DNA from: an uncultured Lactobacillus sp.
GTDB lineage: Bacteria; Bacillota; Bacilli; Lactobacillales; Lactobacillaceae
Length of the DNA stretch: 36,039 nt
Direction of reading: 5' to 3'
Assembly (NCBI GenBank): GCA_930989465.1
Contig: CAKNLX010000012.1
Span: forward strand, 1 to 36,039
The notes beneath the pieces are model-generated. The model was given only the letters and a program-made list of their open reading frames with translations, made no database searches and was not told the DNA's origin. Numbering within the stretch: position 1 is the first letter of the stretch; every line of letters begins with the position of its first letter. The translations under genes and the position numbers were made by a program. Below are positions 1 to 8,487 of the stretch, in pieces.

Positions 1-2
1 AC

Positions 3-239
3 AAGTTAATCAAAGAATGCAATCGTAAGATCCAGCCTGAGAAAAAGACAATTGTATCAGGTCCTACTATTGTTGGTGTGACCGAACAAACAGGGAAAAA
101 ATTTGTTTATTCCATTCATTTTCAAGTTAAGCCTGGTAAACAATCTGCTGTGAGAAATTTGTATTTGACCCAATATATTCAAATTTTACGAGAAAATAAT
201 ATTGCTTTTGCAAGTACAGAACGACCTGCAAATAAGTAA
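3..239 (+). CDS. C-terminal fragment of a membrane-channel-like protein, possibly MscS-family (5' end outside window)
   Basis: Frame 3 is open from the window edge: KLIKECNRKIQPEKKTIVSGPTIVGVTEQTGKKFVYSIHFQVKPGKQSAVRNLYLTQYIQILRENNIAFASTERPANK*. Resembles the C-terminal cytoplasmic domain of MscS channels; family call by eye only. Confidence 0.5.
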   Translation, partial: KLIKECNRKIQPEKKTIVSGPTIVGVTEQTGKKFVYSIHFQVKPGKQSAVRNLYLTQYIQILRENNIAFASTERPANK

Positions 240-263
240 AATGTCAGAAGAAACTTAAACATA

Positions 264-308
264 AAAAATCCTACTAAATCAGTACATTTTTGATTTAGTA
301 GGATTTTT
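264..308. terminator. Bidirectional rho-independent terminator
   Basis: AAAAATCCTACTAAATCA-loop-TGATTTAGTAGGATTTTT, long perfect stem with T-runs on both strands. Confidence 0.9.
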
Positions 309-362
309 GTTTTGAATAAAAGGCTAAAATTAACTGAAAATAAACTTTTTCAGACTCTTACA

Positions 363-626
363 TTATCTCTTGATCTGCTTATATGATTTATAAACAGCAA
401 TAATCCCAGCTAGATTAATTACACTAAATATCAACCAAAAATTAGGAGTTTTAATTGATATTTGCCATATGAACCAAATATCAATTAAAAGATAAAGAAT
501 GACAATGGTAAGAATACTCCAGTATCCCAGCCTTTTACTATATTTAAAAAAAGATTTTTGAACAATTGGTAAACAGACTATGATCATAACTATTAATGCT
601 ATAGCAACTATTAATATTAATGCCAT
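363..626 (-). CDS. Small hydrophobic membrane protein (87 aa, about 3 TM segments); candidate immunity/accessory protein
   Basis: Very hydrophobic ORF, 15 bp downstream of the secreted-protein gene on the same strand. Confidence 0.75.
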   Translation of the reverse strand: MALILIVAIALIVMIIVCLPIVQKSFFKYSKRLGYWSILTIVILYLLIDIWFIWQISIKTPNFWLIFSVINLAGIIAVYKSYKQIKR

Positions 627-641
627 ACTTTTTCACCTTGA

Positions 642-1298
642 TTAATGCCAAATATGAAATGAGTAAATCCCAGCCCAATTGAGATCCATATAGATCTGTT
701 TGTTACTATGTGCAGCATTGTATGCACCTAAATCACTAGACATTTTTTCAAAGTATCCAGCTCCAAACGTTCCTATCAACCCTGGAATAGCTCCTCCAAT
801 AACACTAGCCGCTGCACCTGCACCGCCAATAATTAGAGATTTATTTGTTAAATCGCTTTGCATTTGTGCTACCGCTGCATTAGTTGAAAAATAATACCGA
901 GTCCCCCACGTAAAGTTTCTATATGTAAAGTACTTATGATGCGCGTGAGCTAAGTTTACACCATATAACCTTATGTTATTTCTAGTCTCATTCACTTGAT
1001 CGACAAATTGTTTTGCTAGCTTAACTTGGTTTAAACTTGCTTGGCCTGCTTTATCTGAATCCACTAAATATTTACCATTCTTTACTGTAATCAGATTTGA
1101 AATTTCTTTTGCTTCCGCCTCAGTAAATAAATGATACTCCGCTTTTGTAGATGGTTCCATGCTATTTTGTGATAGCTCAGTTTCATTATAACTCGAAGCA
1201 GACACTGGTTTTGCAGTTAAAGCTAAACCAGTTACAACTAAAGCCATGGCCATTGAACTTACTACTGTAATCTTTTTAGATAAAAGCATAATTTTCAC
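642..1298 (-). CDS. Secreted protein (218 aa) with Sec signal peptide and Gly/Ala-rich hydrophobic segment; bacteriocin/toxin-like
   Basis: GTG start (or internal ATG 9 nt later), AAAGGAG upstream; signal peptide MLLSKKITVVSSMAMALVVTGLALTAKPVSAS; C-terminal region IIGGAGAAASVIGGAIPGLIGTFGAGYFEKM...IYMDLNWAGIYSFHIWH. Confidence 0.8.
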   Translation of the reverse strand: MKIMLLSKKITVVSSMAMALVVTGLALTAKPVSASSYNETELSQNSMEPSTKAEYHLFTEAEAKEISNLITVKNGKYLVDSDKAGQASLNQVKLAKQFVDQVNETRNNIRLYGVNLAHAHHKYFTYRNFTWGTRYYFSTNAAVAQMQSDLTNKSLIIGGAGAAASVIGGAIPGLIGTFGAGYFEKMSSDLGAYNAAHSNKQIYMDLNWAGIYSFHIWH

Positions 1299-1368
1299 AC
1301 TTTCTAAAAGCTCCTTTATTGCTTTTACAAGTCTACTATTACACTACAGTCAGCAAGCAGATGATTAA

Positions 1369-1384
1369 TTCCGAAATTTCAGAA
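1369..1384. promoter_or_regulatory. Inverted repeat upstream of the secreted-protein gene; candidate regulator (Rgg) operator
   Basis: TTCCGAAATTTCAGAA: 16-bp palindrome with one mismatched pair, just upstream of the -35 position of a candidate -10 (TGTAAT, minus strand, 1338-1343). Confidence 0.4.
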
Positions 1385-1443
1385 ACCAATTATTTATCAT
1401 CTCTTATTATTATATTTTTAGAATTCAAATTGAAAGAAGGTGT

Positions 1444-2316
1444 TTACTTTTTATAAATCTCCTTAATTTGTAAAAAAGCTGTTTCAAAGTCTAATTTCAT
1501 ATTAGTTAAGTCTAAAAAGTCTAAACAGCGAAACAGAGAGTAAACTTCAGTATTACTATCATTCTTTAAATATAGAATCAAACTTTCCATGAATTTTTTT
1601 CGAATACTTTCTTGAGCATAACAATCAATAACTTCCAGTGTATTTAAATCGTTTAATAAACTTTCAGCTTTATTTAAATCCTTTTTTATTAGGGAAAATT
1701 CGGCATTCAATAAAGTATTCAGAACTAACTCATACCATATTTTGGAATTAATTCTATTATTCCTTACGTATTCTAGCAATTTTAAAGAAAAGCCATATAA
1801 GTGTCTTGCATCTAATATTTGAGTAATTAAATTAAAATAAAAAATATCTTCATAGCACCAGAAATTCTCATTGCTGACTACATCTGAAAAATATAGTATG
1901 ACCTTATTTTTTACTACCAAAGGACATACTCTATCCCCTGATAGATCTTCATAAAAATTACTTGCAATTGCGACTTGAAATAAGATATCTTTATTTTGAT
2001 TTTGATATTTTTCCAGATTTTCTTTTAAAATCTTCTTCAATTGTTTTTTATTATTATCTCTATACGCAACAGCAATATTATTTATTGACTCATATAACTG
2101 CGAACGTACACTATTTTCTAAAAATTCTATTGGCTGGATATGAATGTTAAAAAGAAGTTGAATTACTTTACACCAAGATAAGTTATCTTTTCCCTTTTCC
2201 CATTCTGCTAATGTAGATTTATTTGTTACATTCCTTGCTGCGTTTACTAAATTGATATGATGTAGTACTCGAAGTTTTCTGTATTTTGGCCCATAAATAT
2301 TATTTTTTGCTATCAT
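1444..2316 (-). CDS. Rgg/GadR/MutR-family transcriptional regulator
   Basis: N-terminal HTH (GPKYRKLRVLHHINLVNAARNVTNKSTLAEWEKGKDNLSWCKVIQLLFNIHIQPIEFL) plus long helical C-terminal domain typical of Rgg proteins. Start set at internal Met (MIAKNNIYG...) because AAGGA lies 8 nt upstream; the called extension to 2400 is non-conserved-looking (MGITNPPPKITVK...). Confidence 0.8.
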   Translation of the reverse strand: MIAKNNIYGPKYRKLRVLHHINLVNAARNVTNKSTLAEWEKGKDNLSWCKVIQLLFNIHIQPIEFLENSVRSQLYESINNIAVAYRDNNKKQLKKILKENLEKYQNQNKDILFQVAIASNFYEDLSGDRVCPLVVKNKVILYFSDVVSNENFWCYEDIFYFNLITQILDARHLYGFSLKLLEYVRNNRINSKIWYELVLNTLLNAEFSLIKKDLNKAESLLNDLNTLEVIDCYAQESIRKKFMESLILYLKNDSNTEVYSLFRCLDFLDLTNMKLDFETAFLQIKEIYKK

Positions 2317-2332
2317 AGAAAGGATCCTTAAC

Positions 2333-2443
2333 ATGAACATTAAATTTTTTAAACAACTGATCTTAACTGTAATTTTAGGAGGTGGGTTAGTAATTCCCAT
2401 CCATCCTCTATTAGTTAGATTTTTATCTAATTTACATTTTTAA
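2333..2443 (+). CDS. Short hydrophobic peptide (36 aa), candidate SHP-type pheromone precursor for the adjacent Rgg
   Basis: ATG preceded by AAAGGA with 8-nt spacing; translation MNIKFFKQLILTVILGGGLVIPIHPLLVRFLSNLHF*; Lys near N-terminus then hydrophobic; divergent from rgg. Not in supplied ORF track (too short). Confidence 0.55.
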   Translation: MNIKFFKQLILTVILGGGLVIPIHPLLVRFLSNLHF

Positions 2444-2454
2444 AGTAACAAGAA

Positions 2455-2489
2455 AAGCTTTCAAAAGCAAAATACACTTTTGAAAGCTT
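2455..2489. terminator. Rho-independent terminator (rdgB side, probably bidirectional)
   Basis: AAGCTTTCAAAAG-caaaataca-CTTTTGAAAGCTT, 13-bp stem with T-rich flank. Confidence 0.85.
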
Positions 2490-2494
2490 CTTTA

Positions 2495-3115
2495 TTAATC
2501 AAATTGTTCTAACCAACTTGGCAATTCCTTCAATAACTTTTGTACAGCTCGCCCACGATGAGAAATCTCATTCTTTTCATCAGTAGTCATCTGTGCAAAA
2601 GTTTTTTCTTTTTCTGGAATATAAAACAATGGATCATACCCAAAACCATCTTCACCACGTGGTGCGGCCAAAATACGACCACTGCAAGTACCTGACACCA
2701 CTAGATCCTTATCAAATTCACCTGGCATTGAAACCACAATCGTAGTCCAAAATTTGGCCGTTCTTTTTTCATCTGGCACACCGCCTAAATTAGCTAATAA
2801 CTTTGCGTTATTCTTTGCATCATTATGAGCTTCGCCAGCATAGCGAGCACTTCTAACACCTGGTTCGCCATCCAAAGCATCAACCATTAAGCCCGAATCA
2901 TCCGCAATCGTTGGCAACTTGCTAAAGTTAGCTAACTCATGGGCCTTAATCTTGGCATTAGCTTCAAACGTATGGCCACTTTCAATCGGATGAGGCGGAT
3001 TGTCTAAGTCAGCATTCGTCTTAATCTCGATATCTACCCCAGCTTGTTTAAAGGCTTCTTTTAGTTCTTTTGCTTTACCTTGATTACCAGTCGCAAATAA
3101 AATTTCTTTAACCAT
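2495..3115 (-). CDS. rdgB: XTP/dITP diphosphatase (Ham1/RdgB family)
   Basis: ILFATGNQGKAKEL ... IADDSGLMVDALDGEPGVRSARYAG ... GEDGFGYDPLFY ... ISHRGRA. Confidence 0.95.
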   Translation of the reverse strand: MVKEILFATGNQGKAKELKEAFKQAGVDIEIKTNADLDNPPHPIESGHTFEANAKIKAHELANFSKLPTIADDSGLMVDALDGEPGVRSARYAGEAHNDAKNNAKLLANLGGVPDEKRTAKFWTTIVVSMPGEFDKDLVVSGTCSGRILAAPRGEDGFGYDPLFYIPEKEKTFAQMTTDEKNEISHRGRAVQKLLKELPSWLEQFD

Positions 3116-3921
3116 TATTCATTCTCCGTATCCACATGCTTAGATGTTAAAGTTGCATCATCCATGAATGTCCTTGCTAAATGATCAAAACTAGTTGGAT
3201 CGCCTGTAGTGTAATATTCATGACTGACTTTTTCATTACCATCACTAAACAAACCATCGCGCCGCATCACATTAAACGTATACTGTGCAACTTGATCTGC
3301 AGGATCCAAGATAGTAACATTTTTATCATTAATTGCTTCTTTAAATTCTTTCTGAATCAATGGATAATGCGTACAGCCCATAATTAAAGTGTCAAAGTCT
3401 TTTCCTTGTAAGGGGGTCAAACTCTCTTTAACTACTTTTAAGTTGGTTTCATGATCTTTTTGAGCCTCCACAAGTGGTGCAAGTTTAGGGGCAGCTAATT
3501 CCGTTACCTGAATTTCTGGATCACGGAAACGGATCTCTTTAGCATAAGCATGTGATTCTGCTGTTGCTTTAGTTGAAACTACCGCAACTTTTTTATTCTT
3601 AGTTGTCCGTGAAGCGGCCAAACTCCCCGACTGAATAACTCCGATAATTTGTGGATCGATTTCTGCTTGAATCGTACTCATAGCCATTGCTGTCGCAGTA
3701 TTGCAGGCAAAAATTATCAGCTTAACATTTTTATCTAACAAAAATTGGACTGATTTTCTAACTAGTTCAATAATCTCTTCTTTAGTTCGATCGCCATACG
3801 GCATATGAGCGTTATCACCAATAAAAACAGTTGATTCATTAGGCAATTTTTCAATTACTTTTTTTGCAACAGATAGGCCACCTAGCCCTGAATCCAATAA
3901 TCCAATCGGACGATTATCCAT
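3115..3921 (-). CDS. murI: Glutamate racemase
   Basis: PIGLLDSGLGGLSVAKKV ... FIGDNAHMPYGDR ... IIFACNTATA ... LIMGCTHYPLI. Confidence 0.95.
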   Translation of the reverse strand: MDNRPIGLLDSGLGGLSVAKKVIEKLPNESTVFIGDNAHMPYGDRTKEEIIELVRKSVQFLLDKNVKLIIFACNTATAMAMSTIQAEIDPQIIGVIQSGSLAASRTTKNKKVAVVSTKATAESHAYAKEIRFRDPEIQVTELAAPKLAPLVEAQKDHETNLKVVKESLTPLQGKDFDTLIMGCTHYPLIQKEFKEAINDKNVTILDPADQVAQYTFNVMRRDGLFSDGNEKVSHEYYTTGDPTSFDHLARTFMDDATLTSKHVDTENE

Positions 3922-3997
3922 AATAAAACCCTCTTAAAATCAAAAATTTATTTTCTACTTCTACTAGTTTACGGTAAAATAAAAAAGAATAAAAGGG

Positions 3998-4420
3998 ATG
4001 AACAAGTTTATGACAGAAAACACAGAAAACACAAACGAGCACGTATATTTTATTAACCAACTTTACCGCGATTTCCTTTTGCCAGCTATTTTAGGCGATG
4101 ATGACGCCTCAATTCTTTATTGGGCTGGCAAGAGAATCGCGCGAAAATATGATTTAAGTGATTATGATGATTTAGTTGAATTCTTCAACATGGCTGAATT
4201 TGGTAAGCTAGAAAAAGTTAAAGAAAGACGATCATTTACTACTTACGAATTAAGTGGCCAAACTGTCACTGATCGTTTGAATAGCGCCAGCAAGGAATTC
4301 TCCCTTGAAGGCGGAATGATCGCGGAAGCATTTCAAAAATCAACTGGTCGAACCACCGAATGTGAAATTAATATTTTAGATAAAGAAAAGAAAGTTCAAT
4401 TTATCGCTCGCTTCGGTTAA
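3998..4420 (+). CDS. YslB-like (DUF2507) family protein
   Basis: 140 aa; ILYWAGKRIARKYDL and FSLEGGMIAEAFQKSTGRTTECEI pattern; family by recollection. Confidence 0.7.
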   Translation: MNKFMTENTENTNEHVYFINQLYRDFLLPAILGDDDASILYWAGKRIARKYDLSDYDDLVEFFNMAEFGKLEKVKERRSFTTYELSGQTVTDRLNSASKEFSLEGGMIAEAFQKSTGRTTECEINILDKEKKVQFIARFG

Positions 4421-4508
4421 AAGCAAATTGATAGACTATAAATAACCACTCATATATACTTTAGTTAAAATCGCATTTATATATATATATTAGATATAGG
4501 AGTAGAGC

Positions 4509-4883
4509 ATGATTAAAGAATTTAAAGAGTTTATTTCACGTGGCAATGTAATGGACATGGCAGTTGGTGTAATCATCGGTGCTGCCTTCACTGCTATCGT
4601 ACAATCTTTAGTAAAAAACTTGATCAACCCCCTACTTGGGATCTTTGCCGGCAAAATTGATTTTTCTAACCTCGTTTTTAAGGTTGGGGATGCTACATTT
4701 AAATATGGCAGCTTCATCAATTCTGTCATTAACTTCTTGATCATTTCATTTGTGGTATTTTTAATGATCAAGGCTTTAAATAGAGTAATGCCCAAGAAAG
4801 AAAAAGAAGCTGGTCCAACTGAGGCCGACTATTTAGAAGAAATTCGTGACTTGCTAAAAAAGCAAGTAAATCAAAATAAGTGA
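4509..4883 (+). CDS. mscL: Large-conductance mechanosensitive channel
   Basis: [44 protein letters not shown], classic MscL N-terminus. Confidence 0.97.
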   Translation: MIKEFKEFISRGNVMDMAVGVIIGAAFTAIVQSLVKNLINPLLGIFAGKIDFSNLVFKVGDATFKYGSFINSVINFLIISFVVFLMIKALNRVMPKKEKEAGPTEADYLEEIRDLLKKQVNQNK

Positions 4884-4889
4884 TATATC

Positions 4890-4926
4890 AAAAAAGCTTG
4901 AGGCAACATCGTCTCAAGCTTTTTTT
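4890..4926. terminator. Bidirectional terminator between mscL and trxA
   Basis: AAAAAAGCTTGAG-gcaacatcgt-CTCAAGCTTTTTTT. Confidence 0.92.
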
Positions 4927-4936
4927 GATTTTTAAA

Positions 4937-5248
4937 TTAATCAGTATATTGATCCAAAATTTGGTTTAACTTTTCTTTTGGAGTGTAACCAGTAATTCGG
5001 TCTACAATATTGCCATCCTTCTTTACGATTAAAGTAGGAATAGCCATAATACCCAAATTCTTAGCTGTATCTTGATTTTGGTCAACATCCATCTTGTAGA
5101 AGTTAACGTCTTGACGTTCTTCAGATAATTGATCAATTACTGGTGATTGCATCTTACATGGACCACACCAAGTTGCCCAAAAGTCTACTAATGCTACACC
5201 ATTCTTAGTTTCTTCTTCAAAATTTTGATCATTAATTGCTTCAACCAT
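4937..5248 (-). CDS. trxA: Thioredoxin
   Basis: LVDFWATWCGPCKMQSPVIDQL; start at MVEAIND preferred over upstream MKKCEVIIM. Confidence 0.95.
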   Translation of the reverse strand: MVEAINDQNFEEETKNGVALVDFWATWCGPCKMQSPVIDQLSEERQDVNFYKMDVDQNQDTAKNLGIMAIPTLIVKKDGNIVDRITGYTPKEKLNQILDQYTD

Positions 5249-5330
5249 AATTATTACCTCACATTTTTTCAATTCATTTATTTATATTATAAGTATATTC
5301 TATTATACTTACTTTTTGCAAGTAAGACGC

Positions 5331-7688
5331 TTACTTTAATTGTACAATTGTTGCACCATTGCCACCTTCATTAGCTGGTGCATAATTAAAGTTCTTTACA
5401 TGATTGCTGCTGCGGAGATATTGCCAAACACCTTTTCTAATCGCACCAGTACCAATACCGTGAATAATCGTAACCGTATCAAGTCCTGCCAGTAAAACAG
5501 AATCAATATATCGGTCCAAATTAGTCATTGCTTCATCATAGCGTTGGCCTCGCAAATCCAGCTCGCTATGAGCATTACTTCTTCTAACCGCACTGGTTGC
5601 TCTAACAGTTTGTCTAGGCTTAGTACTTTCGCCCTTTTCAATCCTCTCAATATCGCGATCACTAACCTTAACTTTGATAATTCCCATCTGAACCTCATAT
5701 TCATGTTCAGATAACTTCTTAGTAATCGTACCTGTCTGACCATATGAGAGGACCTTTACTCGATCGCCTACACTTACATGGTGACGACGTTTTTCACGCT
5801 GTAAGACCTTATTATGAGCCAAATTATTAGCCTGACGCTCTAAACTGTTGAGTTCGCCTTTAGCTTCAATAATCTTATTTTCCTTGACGCCCATGTTCTT
5901 TTGTTTTTCAAGTTGGGCAATAATCTCATCAGCTTTTTTACGGCGTTTGGCAACAACTTCATTAGCTCGCTCTTGTGCAAAATCAAGCTGTTTTTGTACA
6001 CGTTGGTTATACCAATCAAGTGCTTGTTGCAACTTTTGCTCCAATTTTTGGCTCCGATCCAAACTGGTTTGCAGACGATTGCGAGCCACAGTAGCTGCCT
6101 TGGTTTGCGTATTCAACTTGGTGATCATCTTATTAATATCAGAATCTTCATCTGACATTAAGTTCTGGGCATTTTTGACAACATCTTCACGCATCCCTAG
6201 CTTGCGGGCAATGGCAAAGGCATTACTATGACCAGGAATACCAATCTGCAAATGATAAGTTGGCGACAAGGTCTTTAAGTCAAATTCCATTGAGGCATTA
6301 GTCGTCCGTGGCCGATTATAACCATAAAGCTTCAATTCAGGATAGTGCGTTGTCACCATGATCTTAGCATCTTTTTTACGCAAAAAGTCTAAGATACTAA
6401 TTGCCAAACTAGCACCCTCTTCTGGATCAGTCCCTGCACCAATTTCATCAATTAAAACTAAGGTCTCAGAATCAACATTCTTCATGATCGCAATAATGTC
6501 ATTGATATGTGATGAAAAAGTACTTAACGATTGTTCAATTGACTGTTCATCGCCAATATCAGCATAAACTTGCTTAAAGACGCCAACCTTGCTACCTTCT
6601 TCAGCCGGGATAAATAATCCAGACTGTGCCATCAATTGAAGCAATCCTGCTGTTTTTAAGGTAATTGTCTTACCACCGGTGTTAGGCCCCGTGATCAGCA
6701 TAGTATCAAATTCACCACCTAAACGAATGTCATTAGGTACTACCTTTTCTGGGTCAATCAATGGGTGACGCGCTTTTAATAAGTTCAAAGAATGGTCTTG
6801 TGTCAGACGAGGCTCACTTGCCTTCATTTCTTTTGCTAACTTGGCTTTAGCCTGCAAGAAATCTAGTTCAGTTAATGCAGCCGCAATATTATTCAAACTA
6901 GTAATTTCTTCACGAGCCAAATTAGATAAGTGCTTCAAAATATTACGAATTTCTTGTTTTTCTTGAGCAATTAAATTCTGTTGGCGGTTATTAAGGTTTA
7001 AAACGGCTTCCGGCTCTATAAACAGTGTTTGACCACTGGCACTTTGATCATGAACTACCCCACCAAATTTTGCCCGATATTCTTGCTTAACTGGAATAAC
7101 ATAGCGGTCATCACGAATAGTCACAATTTGCTCAGATAAATACTTACTACTATTGCCCTTAGTATAAGCATCCATCTTATTCTTAATTTCCTCTTCATTA
7201 GAACGTATATCATGACGCAAACGAGCTAGTTCATGTGAGGCTGTATCTAATACCTCACCATCATAATCAACTGATTTCTTTAATTCTCTAAATAAAAGAT
7301 CCGGCACATCTAATTGATCTAAAATTTCATCAATTGCAGTTAAATCCAGTTTGTTTGGATCTATTTCTGCCAAAAAGTCATTAATTTCATGAGCTAAACT
7401 TAATACTAATAATAAATTACCTAATTCCTTAGCATTTAAATTAGCTTTCACGCTTAAACGTTTAGTACTTGGACGTACGTCCTGAAAGTCCGTTAAAGGA
7501 AGTTGTCCCTTAATTCGTAGCAAATTAGTCAAAGCTAAAGTCTGCTTTAACTCATTTTGTACTTGTTCAAAATCACCACTAGGTAATAATTCCTCCGCTT
7601 CTTTTTTAGCGGGACCAGTAATCGCTAATTTACTCAAGCGCTTAGTAATTTCGCCAAATTCTAAAATCTCTAATATTTTCTTGTTCAT
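5331..7688 (-). CDS. mutS2: MutS2 family endonuclease / ribosome-rescue ATPase
   Basis: ITGPNTGGKTITLKT Walker A; LIDEIGAGTDPEEGA; C-terminal Smr domain LDLRG ... IIHGIGTGAIRKGV. Confidence 0.96.
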   Translation of the reverse strand: MNKKILEILEFGEITKRLSKLAITGPAKKEAEELLPSGDFEQVQNELKQTLALTNLLRIKGQLPLTDFQDVRPSTKRLSVKANLNAKELGNLLLVLSLAHEINDFLAEIDPNKLDLTAIDEILDQLDVPDLLFRELKKSVDYDGEVLDTASHELARLRHDIRSNEEEIKNKMDAYTKGNSSKYLSEQIVTIRDDRYVIPVKQEYRAKFGGVVHDQSASGQTLFIEPEAVLNLNNRQQNLIAQEKQEIRNILKHLSNLAREEITSLNNIAAALTELDFLQAKAKLAKEMKASEPRLTQDHSLNLLKARHPLIDPEKVVPNDIRLGGEFDTMLITGPNTGGKTITLKTAGLLQLMAQSGLFIPAEEGSKVGVFKQVYADIGDEQSIEQSLSTFSSHINDIIAIMKNVDSETLVLIDEIGAGTDPEEGASLAISILDFLRKKDAKIMVTTHYPELKLYGYNRPRTTNASMEFDLKTLSPTYHLQIGIPGHSNAFAIARKLGMREDVVKNAQNLMSDEDSDINKMITKLNTQTKAATVARNRLQTSLDRSQKLEQKLQQALDWYNQRVQKQLDFAQERANEVVAKRRKKADEIIAQLEKQKNMGVKENKIIEAKGELNSLERQANNLAHNKVLQREKRRHHVSVGDRVKVLSYGQTGTITKKLSEHEYEVQMGIIKVKVSDRDIERIEKGESTKPRQTVRATSAVRRSNAHSELDLRGQRYDEAMTNLDRYIDSVLLAGLDTVTIIHGIGTGAIRKGVWQYLRSSNHVKNFNYAPANEGGNGATIVQLK

Positions 7689-7716
7689 TTTTATCTTTTT
7701 TCTAAAACTAACAAAA

Positions 7717-7738
7717 AGGACCAGCCACAGCCAGTCCT
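7717..7738 (-). terminator. Rho-independent terminator downstream of the DUF1292 gene
   Basis: Minus strand AGGACTGGC-TGTG-GCTGGTCCT followed by TTTTT (two G-U pairs). Confidence 0.8.
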
Positions 7739-7745
7739 CTTTTTA

Positions 7746-8057
7746 TTATTTACCACTCAAGCGGTCATCATCTAAGAAAGTATTTAAAACTCCCTGGACC
7801 ATGTCCCACTCATCATCAGATTCAATCTCATGCAAATCGCTACTTGTTACATCGCCGGCATCATCGGCATCATAACTGAAAGCTTGCACCTCAATATCTT
7901 CATCATCGCCAACAGCGGCTGGATAAAGAAGCACGTAAGATTTGTCATAATCATCTGAATGAAAAGTAAATAATATCTCATACAATTCTTCATTACCTTG
8001 ATCATCAATCAAAGTAATTTGACGATCTTGATCGTCACCATTAACTTGTGCTGCCAT
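7746..8057 (-). CDS. DUF1292 (YrzB-like) protein
   Basis: ITLIDDQGNEELYEILFTFHSDDYDKSYVLLYP, acidic small protein downstream of ruvX/ireB. Confidence 0.85.
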   Translation of the reverse strand: MAAQVNGDDQDRQITLIDDQGNEELYEILFTFHSDDYDKSYVLLYPAAVGDDEDIEVQAFSYDADDAGDVTSSDLHEIESDDEWDMVQGVLNTFLDDDRLSGK

Positions 8058-8058
8058 T

Positions 8059-8487
8059 TTAATCCTTTCGGTGTAAATCTAAATAATTTTGCAAGATGAG
8101 CACCGCTGCCATCTGATCAATTACTTGTTTACGCTTCTTGCGATCATGGATCCCTGCATCCTCAACAAGTACTCGTCGTGATTCAATTGTTGTCAATCTC
8201 TCATCAGAATAATGTACAGGTAAACCAAACTTTTCCTCTAGTCGTTTGCCGTATGCCTTACTTCTAGCTACGGAACTACCAGAAGTACCATCCATATTCT
8301 TAGGTAAACCTAATACGAAACCGTCAACTTCATATTGTCTGACTAGCTTCTTCAATGGACGCATACCAAAGTTATATCTGCTTTCATCAATCTGGATAGT
8401 CTCCAACTTCTGGGCAGTAATTCCTAGCTCATCGCTAATTGCTACTCCCACAGTTTTAGAACCTACATCTAAACCTAATAAACGCAT
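8059..8487 (-). CDS. ruvX: Holliday junction resolvase-like / pre-16S rRNA nuclease (YqgF)
   Basis: [22 protein letters not shown] ... [13 protein letters not shown] ... DERLTTIES. Confidence 0.95.
   Translation of the reverse strand: MRLLGLDVGSKTVGVAISDELGITAQKLETIQIDESRYNFGMRPLKKLVRQYEVDGFVLGLPKNMDGTSGSSVARSKAYGKRLEEKFGLPVHYSDERLTTIESRRVLVEDAGIHDRKKRKQVIDQMAAVLILQNYLDLHRKD

Noticed and set aside
700-894. Plus-strand 64-aa ORF
   Set aside because: Antisense to the secreted-protein gene, no RBS evidence; complement of the Gly/Ala-rich segment gives a Pro/Ala-rich artefact.
1962-2150. Plus-strand 62-aa ORF inside rgg
   Set aside because: Antisense low-complexity Tyr/Phe-rich product; likely spurious in AT-rich DNA.
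2317-2400. N-terminal extension of the Rgg ORF to 2400
   Set aside because: The internal Met at 2314-2316 has a well-spaced AAGGA and begins right before the HTH; the extension is better explained as antisense of the 36-aa peptide ORF.
4474-4493. TA-dinucleotide run upstream of mscL
   Set aside because: Simple AT repeat near a promoter; not evidence of function by itself.
5848-6231. Plus-strand ORFs antisense to mutS2 (127 aa and 84 aa)
   Set aside because: Ser/Cys/Phe-rich antisense products with no RBS or family resemblance; mutS2 on the opposite strand is clear.
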